From: Gammaproteobacteria bacterium
GTDB taxonomy: Bacteria > Pseudomonadota > Gammaproteobacteria > Pseudomonadales > Pseudohongiellaceae
Length of the DNA: 64,000 nucleotides
Direction: 5' to 3'
Assembly (NCBI GenBank): GCA_019654215.1
Contig: BPDI01000007.1
Coordinates: 35,206 to 99,205 of the forward strand
Part shown: positions 21,263-32,095 of the stretch, piece by piece
How the letters are laid out: each line of letters starts with the position of its first letter
Position numbering within the stretch: the first letter of the stretch is position 1
Position numbers and translations under genes: made by a program
The notes under the pieces: model-generated
Database searches by the model: none
The model's input: only the letters and a program-made list of their open reading frames with translations
Told to the model about the DNA's origin: nothing

Positions 21263-22720
21263 ATGATTGAAAAAACTGCTGCTGAATTATCACAAGCGCT
21301 AGCTAACGGAGAAATTTCTAGCGTTGAACTTACCCAGTCTTATTTAGACCGGATTAAAAAGTATAACGAAGAACTTAACTCGTATATTACTGTATGTGAA
21401 GAATCTGCATTGGTCCAGGCAAAAGAAGCAGATAAAAAAAGAGTACATAGTGATAGCTCTCCTCTGCTTGGCATTCCTCTCGCACACAAAGATATTTTCT
21501 GCACCAACGGTGTAACTACAACCTGTGGTTCACGCATGCTGCATAACTTCATTGCACCATATGATGCAACGGTGGTTGGTAAGCTCAATGATGCTGGCGT
21601 AGTTATGCTAGGTAAAACCAATATGGATGAATTCGCAATGGGTTCATCCAACGAAACAAGTTTTTTTGGACCAGTTAGGAATCCTTGGGATACAAACAGA
21701 GTTCCCGGTGGCTCTTCCGGTGGTTCCGCTGCCGCTGTTGCTGCTGATCTTTGTACAATGGCGACTGGTACCGACACGGGTGGATCGATAAGACAACCTG
21801 CAGCCTTCTGTGGCATAACCGGGTTCAAGCCAAGTTATGGTCGCGTTTCTCGTTGGGGCATGATTGCTTTTGCATCAAGTCTCGATCAGGCAGGGCCATT
21901 AACGAAAAGCGCTGAAGATGCTGCTCTTATGACAAACGTTATGGCAGGATTGGATAAAAAAGACTCTACCAGTATCGATAAACCGGTTGAAGATTACACT
22001 GCAACTCTCAACGATTCGCTTGAAGGGTTAAAAATTGGAATACCAAAACAGCATTTCGCTGAAGGATTGACCGCGGATGTTGAAAAAGGTATTCAAGAAG
22101 CACTATGCGAATATGAAAAACTAGGCGCATCCATTACCGAAGTAGATCTTCCCAATAATCATCTCTCAGTTTCTGCCTATTATGTTGTTGCCCCAGCAGA
22201 AGCTTCAGCAAACTTGTCTCGGTACGATGGTGTACGATATGGCTACCGGTGCGCAAACCCAGTAGACCTGGAAGACATGTACAATCGCACTCGCAGTGAG
22301 GGTTTTGGCGAGGAGGTAAAGCGGCGCATATTGGTAGGCACCTATGCGCTTTCTGCTGGCTACTACGATGCCTATTACCGCAAAGCACAAAAGATTCGGC
22401 GCCTGATCAAAAATGACTTTGTGGAAACCTTCAAAGAAGTAGATGTAATCATTGGGCCGACTTCACCCCATACCGCATTTGAACTCGGCACCAAGACCGA
22501 TCCGGTAACCATGTATCTAGAAGATATTTACACTATTGCGGTAAACCTTGCCGGGCTGCCAGCTATTTCTATTCCTGCTGGTATTGCTAATGGACTACCG
22601 CTGGGAATGCAGATCGTTGGCAGAGACTTTGGCGAAGCTCAGATCCTTAATGTGGCCCATCAGTTTCAGCAACAAACTGATTGGCATCGTCAGAAGCCAA
22701 ACTTCGGGCAGGAGACCTAA
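21263..22720 (+). CDS. gatA: Aspartyl/glutamyl-tRNA amidotransferase subunit A
   Basis: Amidase subunit, 485 residues, releasing ammonia from glutamine for the transamidation. The amidase-signature core is intact: catalytic Lys in [12 protein letters not shown] (about residue 79), and the Ser-cisSer pair in [15 protein letters not shown] (about 152-166) with [16 protein letters not shown], which holds the nucleophilic serine. The C-terminal [13 protein letters not shown] and [10 protein letters not shown] are also normal. Its stop precedes gatB's ATG (22723) by two bases, so they are translationally linked. Confidence 0.97.
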   Translation: MIEKTAAELSQALANGEISSVELTQSYLDRIKKYNEELNSYITVCEESALVQAKEADKKRVHSDSSPLLGIPLAHKDIFCTNGVTTTCGSRMLHNFIAPYDATVVGKLNDAGVVMLGKTNMDEFAMGSSNETSFFGPVRNPWDTNRVPGGSSGGSAAAVAADLCTMATGTDTGGSIRQPAAFCGITGFKPSYGRVSRWGMIAFASSLDQAGPLTKSAEDAALMTNVMAGLDKKDSTSIDKPVEDYTATLNDSLEGLKIGIPKQHFAEGLTADVEKGIQEALCEYEKLGASITEVDLPNNHLSVSAYYVVAPAEASANLSRYDGVRYGYRCANPVDLEDMYNRTRSEGFGEEVKRRILVGTYALSAGYYDAYYRKAQKIRRLIKNDFVETFKEVDVIIGPTSPHTAFELGTKTDPVTMYLEDIYTIAVNLAGLPAISIPAGIANGLPLGMQIVGRDFGEAQILNVAHQFQQQTDWHRQKPNFGQET

Positions 22721-22722
22721 CC

Positions 22723-24153
22723 ATGGAATGGGAATCAGTCATCGGCCTGGAAGTACATGTTTCACTTTCCACTAAGTCGAAATTATTTTCTGGTACTGCT
22801 TCTGAATTCGGAGCAGAACCTAATACCCAGGCAAATATTTTCGATTTGGCACTACCAGGAACACTTCCAGTCTTTAATGAAGAAGCATTAAAAATGGCAG
22901 TTCGATTTGGTCTGGCTATTGGCGCGGATATTGGCAAGCATTCAGTCTTTGATCGTAAGAATTATTTTTACCCTGACCTCCCCAAAGGTTACCAAGTAAC
23001 CCAACTGGATTTTCCGATAGTGGGTAAAGGTTCATTAACCATTACTTTAGAGGACGGTACAGAAAAAGTAATCAGTGTTACCCGCGCACATATCGAGGAG
23101 AATGCTGGTAAGTCTTTACATGAAGAATTCAGTGCGCGATCTGGTATCGATTTAAATCGTGCAGGTGAGCCACTATTGGAAATAGTTTCCGAGCCGGAGA
23201 TTACCAACGCCAAAGAAGCGGTAGCCTATCTAAAGAAACTGCATTCAATTGTGCGGTACCTAGATATTTCCGATGCCATCATGGCCCAAGGTTCGATGCG
23301 TTGCGACGTAAATGTATCGATTCGACCTAAAGGTGAAACAGATTTAGGCACGCGCACGGAAATTAAGAACATCAATTCATTCCGCTTTGTAGAAAAAGCC
23401 ATTAAATCTGAAATCATTCGTCAGCATGAAGTAATAGAAGATGGTGGCGAAGTGCTTCAAGAAACCCCCCGCTACGATGCAAACAAAGACATCACCACTT
23501 CCATGCGCAGCAAGGAAGTTGAAAACGACTATCGCTACTTTCCGGAGCCTGACTTACTCCCAGTAGTGATTGACGATTCGTATATCTCCGCAGTTAAAGC
23601 AGAGCTACCGGAACTTCCAGACGCTAAAAAAGAACGCTTCATCGAAGAATTTTCCTTAAGTACCTATGACGCAGGTGTGTTAACCGCAACCCGTGAGATG
23701 GCAGAGTATTTTGAAGAAGTCACTCAAGGTTGTGGCGACGCGAAACTCGCAGCGAATTGGGTAACTGGTGATTTGCTCGCCCTCCTTAACAAAAACGACA
23801 TTGAGATTACCGAATCGCCAATCCAGTCGGATCGTCTTGCTACTTTAATAAGCCGTATTAAAGACAGCACCGTCTCAGGCAAGATTGCCAAAACTGTTTT
23901 CGAAACCATGATCGATGACTCTGCTGCTGTAGATGAAATCATTGAACAAAAAGGCTTAAAGCAAGTTACTGATTCCGGCGAGATAGGAAAGCTGGTAGAT
24001 GAAGTTATCACCAATAATCCAGACCAAGTGCAGCAGTTCAAAGATGGTAAAGAAGCAGTTCTAGGATATCTGGTGGGTCAGGTAATGAAAATATCGCAAG
24101 GAAAAGCTAACCCTGGGAAGGTGAATGAGTTGTTGCGGGAAAAAATTAAGTGA
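22723..24153 (+). CDS. gatB: Aspartyl/glutamyl-tRNA amidotransferase subunit B
   Basis: tRNA-binding and kinase subunit, 476 residues. It opens [20 protein letters not shown] and carries the metal and phosphate-binding segments of this family ([57 protein letters not shown]), with the YqeY-like tRNA-tail domain at the end ([20 protein letters not shown]). I chose the ATG at 22723, which follows GGAG. It closes the gatCAB operon. Confidence 0.97.
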   Translation: MEWESVIGLEVHVSLSTKSKLFSGTASEFGAEPNTQANIFDLALPGTLPVFNEEALKMAVRFGLAIGADIGKHSVFDRKNYFYPDLPKGYQVTQLDFPIVGKGSLTITLEDGTEKVISVTRAHIEENAGKSLHEEFSARSGIDLNRAGEPLLEIVSEPEITNAKEAVAYLKKLHSIVRYLDISDAIMAQGSMRCDVNVSIRPKGETDLGTRTEIKNINSFRFVEKAIKSEIIRQHEVIEDGGEVLQETPRYDANKDITTSMRSKEVENDYRYFPEPDLLPVVIDDSYISAVKAELPELPDAKKERFIEEFSLSTYDAGVLTATREMAEYFEEVTQGCGDAKLAANWVTGDLLALLNKNDIEITESPIQSDRLATLISRIKDSTVSGKIAKTVFETMIDDSAAVDEIIEQKGLKQVTDSGEIGKLVDEVITNNPDQVQQFKDGKEAVLGYLVGQVMKISQGKANPGKVNELLREKIK

Positions 24154-24252
24154 TTGTTGTTCAGAAAGGCCAATCCTACTTGCTAAGCAAGTGAGGGCGA
24201 AGAAATTTCAAGGAAAATCGCACTTTTTTGTCAGCAATCTCAAGCGACATTT

Positions 24253-24618
24253 ATGCAAGTCAGGACGACTATCAAAAATAAAGAGGTAAAAGTGAAAGAA
24301 GGCAAAAAAAGAGGAGCGGAACGAACTCAGATCGCCACTCGCAACGAAGAATGGTCTGATGATCGTCTAAAAACCTTTCTCGAATTAGAGCCGCCCACCG
24401 GCATGCCTGCTGATTACAATATTTTGCTAAAAGCCTATCGCGGAATGACAGCAGAATTGTTTGAGCGTTTTATTCCGATCTACCTAGAAGACGGCAGAGA
24501 CATCAACGATATTCTTCCTGATGGCAGTACTTTTCTCGACCTGGTATCACAACACCGCAAATCTACTGCCTATGCCGCTGCATTAGAAGAAGCGGGCGCT
24601 AAGAAAGTTAAGTCTTAG
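24253..24618 (+). CDS. PA4642 family small protein
   Basis: Conserved small gammaproteobacterial protein of unknown function, 121 residues as read. The core EEWSDDRLKTFLELEPPTG, ADYNILLKAYRGMTAELFERF and DLVSQHRKSTAYAAALEEAGA identifies the family. It is mostly helical, resembling an ankyrin-like or helix-repeat fold. The amino end is lysine-rich and variable, so a later start is possible (for example GTG at 24292). It is cytoplasmic. Its TAG stop overlaps the rhlB stop codon on the other strand by four bases. Confidence 0.82.
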   Translation: MQVRTTIKNKEVKVKEGKKRGAERTQIATRNEEWSDDRLKTFLELEPPTGMPADYNILLKAYRGMTAELFERFIPIYLEDGRDINDILPDGSTFLDLVSQHRKSTAYAAALEEAGAKKVKS

Positions 24619-25880
24619 CGTGACCTAGCAGGTCTGCGTCCTTTTCGATGGACACCTTTAGGCCGAAATCTTGATTCTCTGACGAAGCCCGGCGCCTCTG
24701 TTAATAGATGCTCCAGCGGATGGGAACACTCTAATTTATTGCCTAACTTCTCTTCTATAGCCGGAAGTAAAAACGAATCTTCTTCGCAGGCAAAACTGAT
24801 TGAAGTACCAACTGCCCCTGCTCTTCCCGTGCGCCCAATTCGATGTACATAATCATCAGGTTCTTCCGGTAGGGTGTAATTCACAACATGACTAACGTCT
24901 TTAATATGTAATCCTCTTCCCGCAACATCCGTTGCAACCAGTACCCGCAATTTTCCTGATTTAAATGCATCGAGAGTTCTTATGCGCTTGTTCTGGGGGA
25001 TTTCTCCAGATAACGCAGCGCAGTTAATACCGTTACGATATAGATCATCTGCCAGCTTACGCACCTGGTCGCGACGATTACTAAACACCAAGACTTTTTC
25101 TGCGCCTGGCTCATCAAGAATGTTGTAGAGCAAATTGTATTTATCTATCGTGGTAACCAGATAAATAATTTGATCGACAGCATCGGCAGCAACTTTTTCC
25201 GGCTCTACTTCAACCTTGATAGGATCCAGTGCCCAACGGTCAGCCAACTCAATTATTTCTGGCGTAAACGTTGCACTAAACAATAAGGTTTGACGACAGT
25301 TTTTTTTCGGTGTGCGTGAAACGACTTGACGCACTTGCGGAATGAATCCCATGTCTAGCATTCGATCGGCTTCATCTAACACTAATAATTCAACCAATCC
25401 TAAATAAAGGTTGTCGTTTCTGACAAAATCTAACAAGCGTCCCGGTGTCGCTACCAGAATATCTACAGCCTGTTTATCCAATTCCGCATTCTGTTTCGCA
25501 TAATCTTCCCCTCCAACTAAAGTTACGGTGTGCAAATCACAACAAGCAGTTAACTTCTCAGCATCGGTTGCGATTTGAATCGCGAGCTCACGAGTAGGTG
25601 CAATAATTAAGGCACGGGGTTCTGCCAGGAATCTTTTTTCTTCGACTGGATTAGAAAGCTGGTCATTAATGATGGAAATAAGAAATGCGGCAGTTTTACC
25701 TGTGCCGGTTTGTGCTCGGCCAGTAATATCATGACCGGCGAGTGTATACACTAAACTCTGTGCTTGAATTGGTGTGCAGTATTCAAATCCGAGTTTAGTA
25801 ATCGCCTCCCGTAAGGGTTGTTGTAACTCGAAACTGTCGAACGACAACAATTCTTGTTTTTCTTCTACTGAGCTGTCCAT
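24615..25880 (-). CDS. rhlB: DEAD-box ATP-dependent RNA helicase, RhlB-like
   Basis: RNA helicase of 421 residues that unwinds structured RNA in the degradosome or during ribosome maturation. It carries all motifs: Q motif FEYCTPIQAQ, motif I AQTGTGKT, Ia PTRELA, II DEAD (residues about 170-173), III SATFTPE, V DVAGRGLHIKDV, VI HRIGRTGRAG. The sequence after the catalytic core is short and basic (RPKGVHRKGRRPARSR), which fits RNA binding. FELQQPLREAITKLGFEYC resembles RhlB more than RhlE or SrmB, but this is family-level judgement. It stands alone between convergent PA4642 and moeB. Confidence 0.9.
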   Translation of the reverse strand: MDSSVEEKQELLSFDSFELQQPLREAITKLGFEYCTPIQAQSLVYTLAGHDITGRAQTGTGKTAAFLISIINDQLSNPVEEKRFLAEPRALIIAPTRELAIQIATDAEKLTACCDLHTVTLVGGEDYAKQNAELDKQAVDILVATPGRLLDFVRNDNLYLGLVELLVLDEADRMLDMGFIPQVRQVVSRTPKKNCRQTLLFSATFTPEIIELADRWALDPIKVEVEPEKVAADAVDQIIYLVTTIDKYNLLYNILDEPGAEKVLVFSNRRDQVRKLADDLYRNGINCAALSGEIPQNKRIRTLDAFKSGKLRVLVATDVAGRGLHIKDVSHVVNYTLPEEPDDYVHRIGRTGRAGAVGTSISFACEEDSFLLPAIEEKLGNKLECSHPLEHLLTEAPGFVRESRFRPKGVHRKGRRPARSR

Positions 25881-25984
25881 CTATCCCATCTATCTAACAC
25901 TATTTACTTCAATGATCGCATGGGGCGCACGCATAATAGCGAGATGAGCGATGATTTGAAAGGAATGTATCAGCGCAGAAAGTA

Positions 25985-26728
25985 TTAACTACTGCAAGCG
26001 TAACAGTTGGGGTCACGGGGCAGGCGCATTTCACGCCATTGCATAGTGGTTGCATCGAGCAGCAATAATCTCCCAGCAAGAGTATCTCCAATACCAGTAA
26101 TTATTTTGATCGTTTCCATTGCCTGTACTGAACCTATTATTCCAACAACTGGCGCCATGACTCCATTATGGGCGCAGCTGGCATCGTCATCATCGCCTTC
26201 CTGGTACAGACATTGATAGCAAGGACTTTCAGGATTAGTACTATCAAACACTGCTACCTGACCTTCCATGCGAATTGCAGCGCCGGAAACCAATGGTTTT
26301 GAATAGGCAATACAACTGCGATTTATCGCAAAGCGAGTAGTAAAGTTATCGCAAGCATCCACTACTACATCGGCTCGTTTAACAGCACTATCCAAAGAGT
26401 CTTCTTGAAGTCGAGAATTAATCGAAGTGATTTTCACTTCGGAATTTAGTCCAACCAAAGTTTGCTCAGCAGAGCTAACTTTCTCTTCACCTAGGTTCAA
26501 TTGGCTATGAGCAATTTGTCGCTGCAAGTTAGTGAGCTCAACTGAATCATCGTCGGCAATGATTAAATGACCTATTCCAGCTGCGGAAAGATACATAGCG
26601 GCAGGACAGCCCAAACCGCCCATTCCAACTACAAGCACAGTTGCATCGACTAGTTTCTGCTGACCCGCAATATCCATTTCTGGAAGCATTATCTGTCGAC
26701 TAAATCGAAGTAGTTGTTCATCTTTCAT
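25985..26728 (-). CDS. moeB: Molybdopterin-synthase adenylyltransferase / ThiF-family activating enzyme
   Basis: E1-like enzyme that adenylates the C-terminal Gly of a ubiquitin-like sulfur carrier (MoaD or ThiS). 247 residues with Rossmann loop LVVGMGGLGCPAAMYLSAAG (about 31-50), DDDSVELTNLQRQIAH, DACDNFTTRFAINRSCI and zinc-binding Cys pairs in SPCYQCLYQ and NCYACSS at the end. It lacks a rhodanese tail. It starts 10 bases after the prmC stop and is the last gene of the hemA-prfA-prmC-moeB operon. No terminator was found downstream. Confidence 0.92.
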   Translation of the reverse strand: MKDEQLLRFSRQIMLPEMDIAGQQKLVDATVLVVGMGGLGCPAAMYLSAAGIGHLIIADDDSVELTNLQRQIAHSQLNLGEEKVSSAEQTLVGLNSEVKITSINSRLQEDSLDSAVKRADVVVDACDNFTTRFAINRSCIAYSKPLVSGAAIRMEGQVAVFDSTNPESPCYQCLYQEGDDDDASCAHNGVMAPVVGIIGSVQAMETIKIITGIGDTLAGRLLLLDATTMQWREMRLPRDPNCYACSS

Positions 26729-26737
26729 ATTTTTAGT

Positions 26738-27583
26738 TTACAGACCTTTCGGCCATTTAGCTTCGACGATACGATCGATTCCAGCAAAGTCTTTATATCC
26801 AGCTACTTTTTCATAACCAAGCTCATTTAGATTTTTAATGAGTTGAGCCTGTTGATTGTATCCATGTTCCATAAGGAGCCAGGAATCTTTCTTTAAGTAC
26901 TCGCTTGCTTTATTCATAATTGAATTCAGCGCACCAAAACCTGATCTTCTCCGCTAACGCGACTGAAGGCTCAAAAGGCAGGTCTCCCTCTTCTAAATGT
27001 TTATCACCAAATGCAACATAGGGCGGATTTGCCAGTATTAAATCGAACTTTTCTGCAGGCAGGCCATCACACCACGATCCCTGATGAAACACAATATTAT
27101 TTACATCAAGTGATTGGGCATTATCGCGAGCAACTGCAAGCGCATCTTCGCTGATATCGGTGGCGTGTACTTGCCAATCCGAGTTTGCTAATGCTATTGC
27201 AATGGCAATAGCGCCACTGCCAGTCCCTAAATCGGCAATCCGTTTCGAACCACTATCATTCTTTAGTTTGCCAGACAGAGCTCACTAAAAACTCAGTTTC
27301 CGGACGAGGAACCAGTACTGATTCATTAACGCTTAGCTAAAAATTTCCAGAATGCCTTCTTACCAATTATTATGCAACGGGCTCTCCCTGGCGTCGACGA
27401 TCTAAAAGTGTTTTGAATTCTGAATAAGCAGTTTCAGAAATTTTTTTTTCACTGTAGCTCTTAAGTAACCTCGAGATTTATCGAGCACATGACTAAGTAT
27501 TAACTCAGTGTCTAACAGAGCACTTTCGCTTACTGGCTTTAGTGATTCCCAGCATGGAGTGCTTGTTGCACTGTAACTGACAT
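26738..27583 (-). CDS. prmC: Peptide chain release factor N5-glutamine methyltransferase, several frameshifts
   Basis: Methylates the GGQ glutamine of release factors with S-adenosylmethionine. The catalytic NPPY motif is present (LILANPPYVAFGDKHL), with upstream VPRPETEFLV, IADLGTGSGAIAIAIA-like and ISEDALAVARDNA-like segments in other frames. The N-terminal MSVTVQQALH and ESLKPVSESALLDTELILSH are typical. There are at least four breaks (about 27540, about 27360-27280, about 26940). Gene order directly after prfA fits this assignment. The ATG at 27583 lies in the few bases after the prfA stop. Confidence 0.84.
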
Positions 27584-27589
27584 TTAGTC

Positions 27590-28677
27590 TTAGTCCTCTT
27601 CGGCAAGGCCTGCAAGAAGATCTGCCTGATATTCGTTAATCAATGGCTGGATAACAGAACCGAGATTTCCCGCTATGATTTCCGGTAAATTATAGAGAGT
27701 AAGATTAATTCGATGGTCGGTAACTCGACCTTGCGGATAATTATAAGTACGGATTTTTTCCGAACGATCGCCGCTCCCAACTAGTTTACGTCGAGTATCA
27801 GACTCTTCGTCTTTCGCTTCCTGTTGCGCTTGATCCAATAGCTTGGCCTGTAACAAAGACATCGCTCTAGCTTTGTTCTTATGCTGCGAACGTTCATCCT
27901 GACATTCCACTACGATACCAGTCGGGATATGAGTCAATCGAATCGCACTGTCGGTTTTGTTAACATGCTGACCGCCGGCACCGCTGGCCCGGAAAGTATC
28001 AATACGCAAATCATTCTTATCGATGTCGATCTCTTCCACTTCATCGATTTCCGGCATGATTGCAACGGTGCATGCCGAAGTATGTATACGCCCCTGAGTT
28101 TCAGTTTCCGGTACACGCTGAACGCGATGAGCACCAGATTCGAATTTCAGTTTTTCATAAACATTCTTTCCGTCGATGCGAACAACAACTTCTTTATAAC
28201 CACCATGTTCACCAGGCCGTTCCGTAATTAATTCTGTTTTCCATTTCTGTTCTTCTGCGTAGCGGCTATACATGCGGTGCAGATCGCCAGAAAATATTGC
28301 CGCCTCATCTCCACCGGTTCCCGCACGAATTTCAAGAAATACGTTGCAGTATCCTTAGAATCTTTAGGCAACAAAAGTTTCTGCAGATCCAATTCCAAAA
28401 TTTCCAGTTCTTCTGAGCCGTTGAAAATTTCCTCTTCAGCCATGATACGTATTTCAGGATCAGAGTCTTTTTGCATTTCCTTCCCCTCACTCAAGTTGTT
28501 CGAAACTTCATTGAAACGATTAAAGCTCTTAACCACATCTTCGATCTCACTGTACTCTTTTGAAAACTCACGAAAGCGATTTTGATCCGCAATAATTTCG
28601 GCATCACTTAGCAGCGCCTCGAGTTCAGCGAAGCGATATTGTAAGTTTTCCAATTTGAGTCGGATTGATTCTTTCAT
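27590..28677 (-). CDS. prfA: Peptide chain release factor 1, one frameshift
   Basis: Class I release factor for UAA/UAG, 362 residues when joined. It shows a coiled N-terminal domain ([20 protein letters not shown]), then in the second frame [20 protein letters not shown], the codon-reading region [20 protein letters not shown], and the GGQ peptidyl-transferase motif in [19 protein letters not shown]. The PxT-type (PETE) anticodon tripeptide marks RF1, not RF2. A single break sits near 28340. An essential gene cannot be missing, so this break is best read as sequence error. Confidence 0.95.
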
Positions 28678-28697
28678 TGATGCTACTAAACGATCCT

Positions 28698-30017
28698 TTA
28701 ATTCTGACCGCCTTCTCCTAAATCAAATAATTCTTGAGTCAATTTCAAAAGCTCATCTCTTCCTTCAGAACTGGCTTTCTTCATTTGTACGCTAGGGGCA
28801 TGGGTTAACTTATTGGTTATTGCGCGGGCCAATGATTCAAGCACCGCATTTGCATCATCACCTTTTTCCAATCCCTTAAGTGCCCGTTGTAATTCCTGAT
28901 CACGAATCGAATTTGCCTTATCACGAAAAGCTCGCAACGTTGCAACAGCGTTAAGGGATCGAACTTGCTTTAAATACTCTTCTACGCCACGCTCTATTAT
29001 GGATTCCGCCTGAGCAGCGGCTTCAGCCCTACTCTTAACATTGTCTTCAATAACTTCACTGATATCGTCGACGCTGTATAAATAGGCATCCGCAACCTCG
29101 CCCACTTCTTCTTCAATGTCTCTTGGAACTGCCAGATCGATTAACAACATGGGCTTATGCTTACGTTCTTTAAGAGCACGCTCCACCGCACCCTTACCTA
29201 ATAGTGGCAGTTGACTGTTAGTGGATGAAACAACTATGTCTGCGACAATCAGTTGCTCGGGAATATCCGATAGCAAAACTCCCTGAGCATTGAACTTTCT
29301 TGCAATCCCTAAAGCATTGTCCAGCGTGCGATTAGCTACCACGATTACAGAGACTCCTTTGTCTACTAAATGTTTTGCTACTAGCTCTACTGTGCGGCCC
29401 GCACCAATAAGCAAGACCGACAAGCTGGGCAGGTTCGAAAAAATTCTTTCTGCCAATGTAACTGCAGCGTAGGCAACGGATACTGGATTTTCACCGATAG
29501 CCGTATCGGTTCTCACTTCTTTAGCAATGGTGAATGCGCCTTGAAAGGCACGACCTAATGATGCGCCTGCTACTTCAAGATCCTGGGACATGGCGAAAGC
29601 AGATTTTATTTGCCCCAGAATCTGCGGCTCACCTAATACCATTGAATCTAATCCACAGGAAACTTTCATGAGATGCCGCACTACATCTTTGCCCCCAAAA
29701 AAATAAGTGCTTGAAGCTAGCTCACTGGCATCTATCTCATGATAGCCAGCTAACCATTCAACGATGGATTGCTGCCGCTCAATCAGAAGTCGATTCTGTT
29801 CAACTTTAGATCCGCCGCTGTCTTCCTGCTCACCAGAGTCGAAATTCATATACACCTCAGTGCGATTGCAGGTTGAGACAATTACTACCCCATCGATGCC
29901 AGATAGTCCCCACAGCTGTTTCAGCGCTTCGCCGAGGATTTCTGGCGGAAAGGCCACCGTCTCGCGCAATGCGATATTTGCTGTAGTGTGGTTGATCCCC
30001 ACCAGTACAAGTGCCAT
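28698..30017 (-). CDS. hemA: Glutamyl-tRNA reductase
   Basis: First committed enzyme of tetrapyrrole synthesis: reduces Glu-tRNA(Glu) to glutamate-1-semialdehyde with NADPH. 439 residues, intact. The catalytic Cys is in VIVSTCNRTEVYM (about residue 50), followed by GLDSMVLGEPQILGQIK. The NADPH-binding loop is VLLIGAGRTVELVAKHL (about 190-206), with VVANRTLDNA. The C-terminal dimerisation region runs KLTHAPSVQMKKAS. First gene of the operon. It needs heme supply, fitting the many c-type heme proteins in the window. Confidence 0.96.
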   Translation of the reverse strand: MALVLVGINHTTANIALRETVAFPPEILGEALKQLWGLSGIDGVVIVSTCNRTEVYMNFDSGEQEDSGGSKVEQNRLLIERQQSIVEWLAGYHEIDASELASSTYFFGGKDVVRHLMKVSCGLDSMVLGEPQILGQIKSAFAMSQDLEVAGASLGRAFQGAFTIAKEVRTDTAIGENPVSVAYAAVTLAERIFSNLPSLSVLLIGAGRTVELVAKHLVDKGVSVIVVANRTLDNALGIARKFNAQGVLLSDIPEQLIVADIVVSSTNSQLPLLGKGAVERALKERKHKPMLLIDLAVPRDIEEEVGEVADAYLYSVDDISEVIEDNVKSRAEAAAQAESIIERGVEEYLKQVRSLNAVATLRAFRDKANSIRDQELQRALKGLEKGDDANAVLESLARAITNKLTHAPSVQMKKASSEGRDELLKLTQELFDLGEGGQN

Positions 30018-30328
30018 TGGAATCTCGGAGAGTCGTCGAGTAAAAAGCCCGATATATTACTAGATGCTACCCTATAATTCATCGCAGCTGCGATTCACTA
30101 TCAGATAGATTCTTTATCGGCCGGAAGAGATATTAGTAACTGATTCGGCTGAATTTTTCGTAAAACTTATAGATCCAGCTCGAATGATATGGTGCCAGTT
30201 CAAAACGTAGACTTAAGGTTATTCAAAAACCGAAAGAGAGCGTATAAAAGTAAGCAAGGACACCATGGGCGGGAATTCTCAGAAATCCTGACAAACTGTT
30301 ACAATGCAGGTACATCTGGACATGCACT
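30018..30328. other. Divergent intergenic region between hemA and the TPR gene
   Basis: Holds the promoters of both transcription units. The one clear structure is the 14-bp perfect palindrome listed at 30081-30094. TATAAT at 30073-30078 points to the plus strand but lacks a good -35. No further gene or RNA is evident. Confidence 0.5.
30081..30094. promoter_or_regulatory. 14-bp perfect palindrome upstream of hemA
   Basis: ATCGCAGCTGCGAT is its own reverse complement and lies 64 bases upstream of the hemA start and about 235 bases before the TPR gene. The position suits a dimeric regulator's operator. It could instead be chance. Confidence 0.4.
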
Positions 30329-32069
30329 TTGAAGCTAGCACTTAAACAATACTTACTTTTCATCTTTTTCGGCAGCCTGGCTGCCTGCACCAGTGCGCCC
30401 CCGCCACCTCCTCCATTAGTGGAAGAGCCCGAAGTGGCAGTTGTTGAAGCAGAAGAGGTAGAAGAGATCGAATACGGTTCCTTCACCGAAGATCAACTGT
30501 ATCAAACCATTGTTAGTGAATTGGGTGCGCAGCGGGGAGACCTAGAAGAAGCCGGTGACAATTACCTAGATCTCGCTATGGAAACCCGCGATCTCGGCAT
30601 CGTCATGCGAGCGGTTCAGTTTGCCTCTGCTAACGCTGACATCAATGCGCTGATGCAACTGGGATTGCTCTGGGCAGAGATCGAACCTGACAATCCTCAA
30701 CCTCATTTATCCCTCGCCTTTCAATTTCTGGAAAACGGCAACTATAGCCAGGCGCTGTCTCACATGGCTCGTGTGATAGACCTAGGTGGAGATATGGATT
30801 TCACTGCATTAGCTGCTCGCACGGGCCGACTCGAACCAAGGGATCGACAAACCTTAATCGAAAATCTCAGACAACTGACTCGGGAATTTCCAGAGCAGGA
30901 AACTATTCATTTGGCCCTGGTGCAATTGCTAGCGCAGAACCGTCAATTCGACGAAGCGCTATATGAAATGCAATTAGTGCTGCAGAGCATCGAATTAACA
31001 ACCAACATGGTATTACTCCATGGTCAGATTCTGCAAAACATGAATGACACCGATGGCGCAATCCGAGTGATGCGCAATGGAGTTCAGGAATTTCCAGATG
31101 ATGGATCTCTCCGTCTTAGCTACGCCCGGCTTTTAATTCAAGATGATCGTTTTGAAGAGGCCCAGGAACAATTTGCAATCATCGTCGAAAAAGACCCAGA
31201 AGATTGGGAAACGCTTTATTCCATTACTCTACTCGATATGGAATTGGAAAACTTCGATTCCGCGATTGTTAATCTCGAAAAATTAATTGCCGTGGATCAG
31301 CGCTTCGATGAATCACAGTACTATCTTGGTTACATCTATGAGCAGCGAGAAGATTTAGGGAAAGCCATCGAACATTATCGTGAAGTAAGAATAGGAACCA
31401 ATAACTTTTTAGCGGCACAACAACAGGCAACACGTCATTCCATCGCATTAGGTGAATTAGAAGATGCTCATGCCTGGTTAGTTAGACAATCTAGTGGTCA
31501 GCGACGTTTGGAAATTCTATTCACCACTATCGAATCGAGTTTATTGATTCAGGCGAATTACATTACAGAAGCAAAAAGTTTATTAGATACGGCACTCAAT
31601 CGCTTTCCGAATGAATCGGAACTGCTGTTTGCTAGAGTTCTTTATCATGATTCTCAGGGCGATCAGGCTGGATCAGAAGAAGATCTTCGACAGATAATCC
31701 GCATGCAACCTGACGATTCCCGCGCATTGAATCACCTTGGTTATATGCTTGCCGACCAAACCACCCGCTATGAAGAGGCATTGGAACTTGCGGAGCGGGC
31801 TATCGCCATCTCCCCTGACGATCCCTGCCATTATCGATACCCTCGGTTGGGCTCAATACAAAATGGGGCACTATGAAGAAGCACTAGAGAATTTACGCCG
31901 CGCTTTCGCTGTATTCCCAGATCATGAAGTGGCCTCCCATGTAGGTGAGGTTCTCTGGATGATGGATCGCAGAGACGAAGCAATTCAAGTTTGGGAAGAC
32001 GCCTTGCAAGAGCGCCCAGATAGTGAGCTTATTAAAGAAGTAATAGAAAGATTCCATCCTTACGAATGA
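30329..32069 (+). CDS. Tetratricopeptide-repeat lipoprotein, one frameshift
   Basis: Exported lipoprotein of about 580 residues with TPR repeats, homologous in position to the PA4667 gene beside hemA/lolB. The leader LLFIFFGSLAAC is a lipobox; the mature end begins with a Pro-rich stretch (CTSAPPPPPP) and an acidic linker. Repeats then follow (PQPHLSLAFQFLENGNYSQA, EFPDDGSLRLSYARLLIQDD, DESQYYLGYIYEQREDLGKA, RFPNESELLFARVLYHDSQG). The last repeats lie in another frame after about 31840. The first codon in the good frame is TTG at 30329. An ATG at 30322 is out of frame, so the start is uncertain. Likely a protein-protein scaffold in the envelope. Confidence 0.85.
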
Positions 32070-32095
32070 TCTCATTCTTTCTTCCTTTTATAAGG

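Noticed and set aside
24178..24192. Palindrome ACTTGCT-A-AGCAAGT after gatB
   Set aside because: Short stem with no T-run and no known site; could be chance, so not listed as a terminator.
30223..30486. Minus-strand reading frame with Ser/Thr/Gly-rich sequence over the TPR gene start
   Set aside because: It is the antisense of the proline/glutamate-rich lipoprotein leader region and lacks promoter or ribosome signals.
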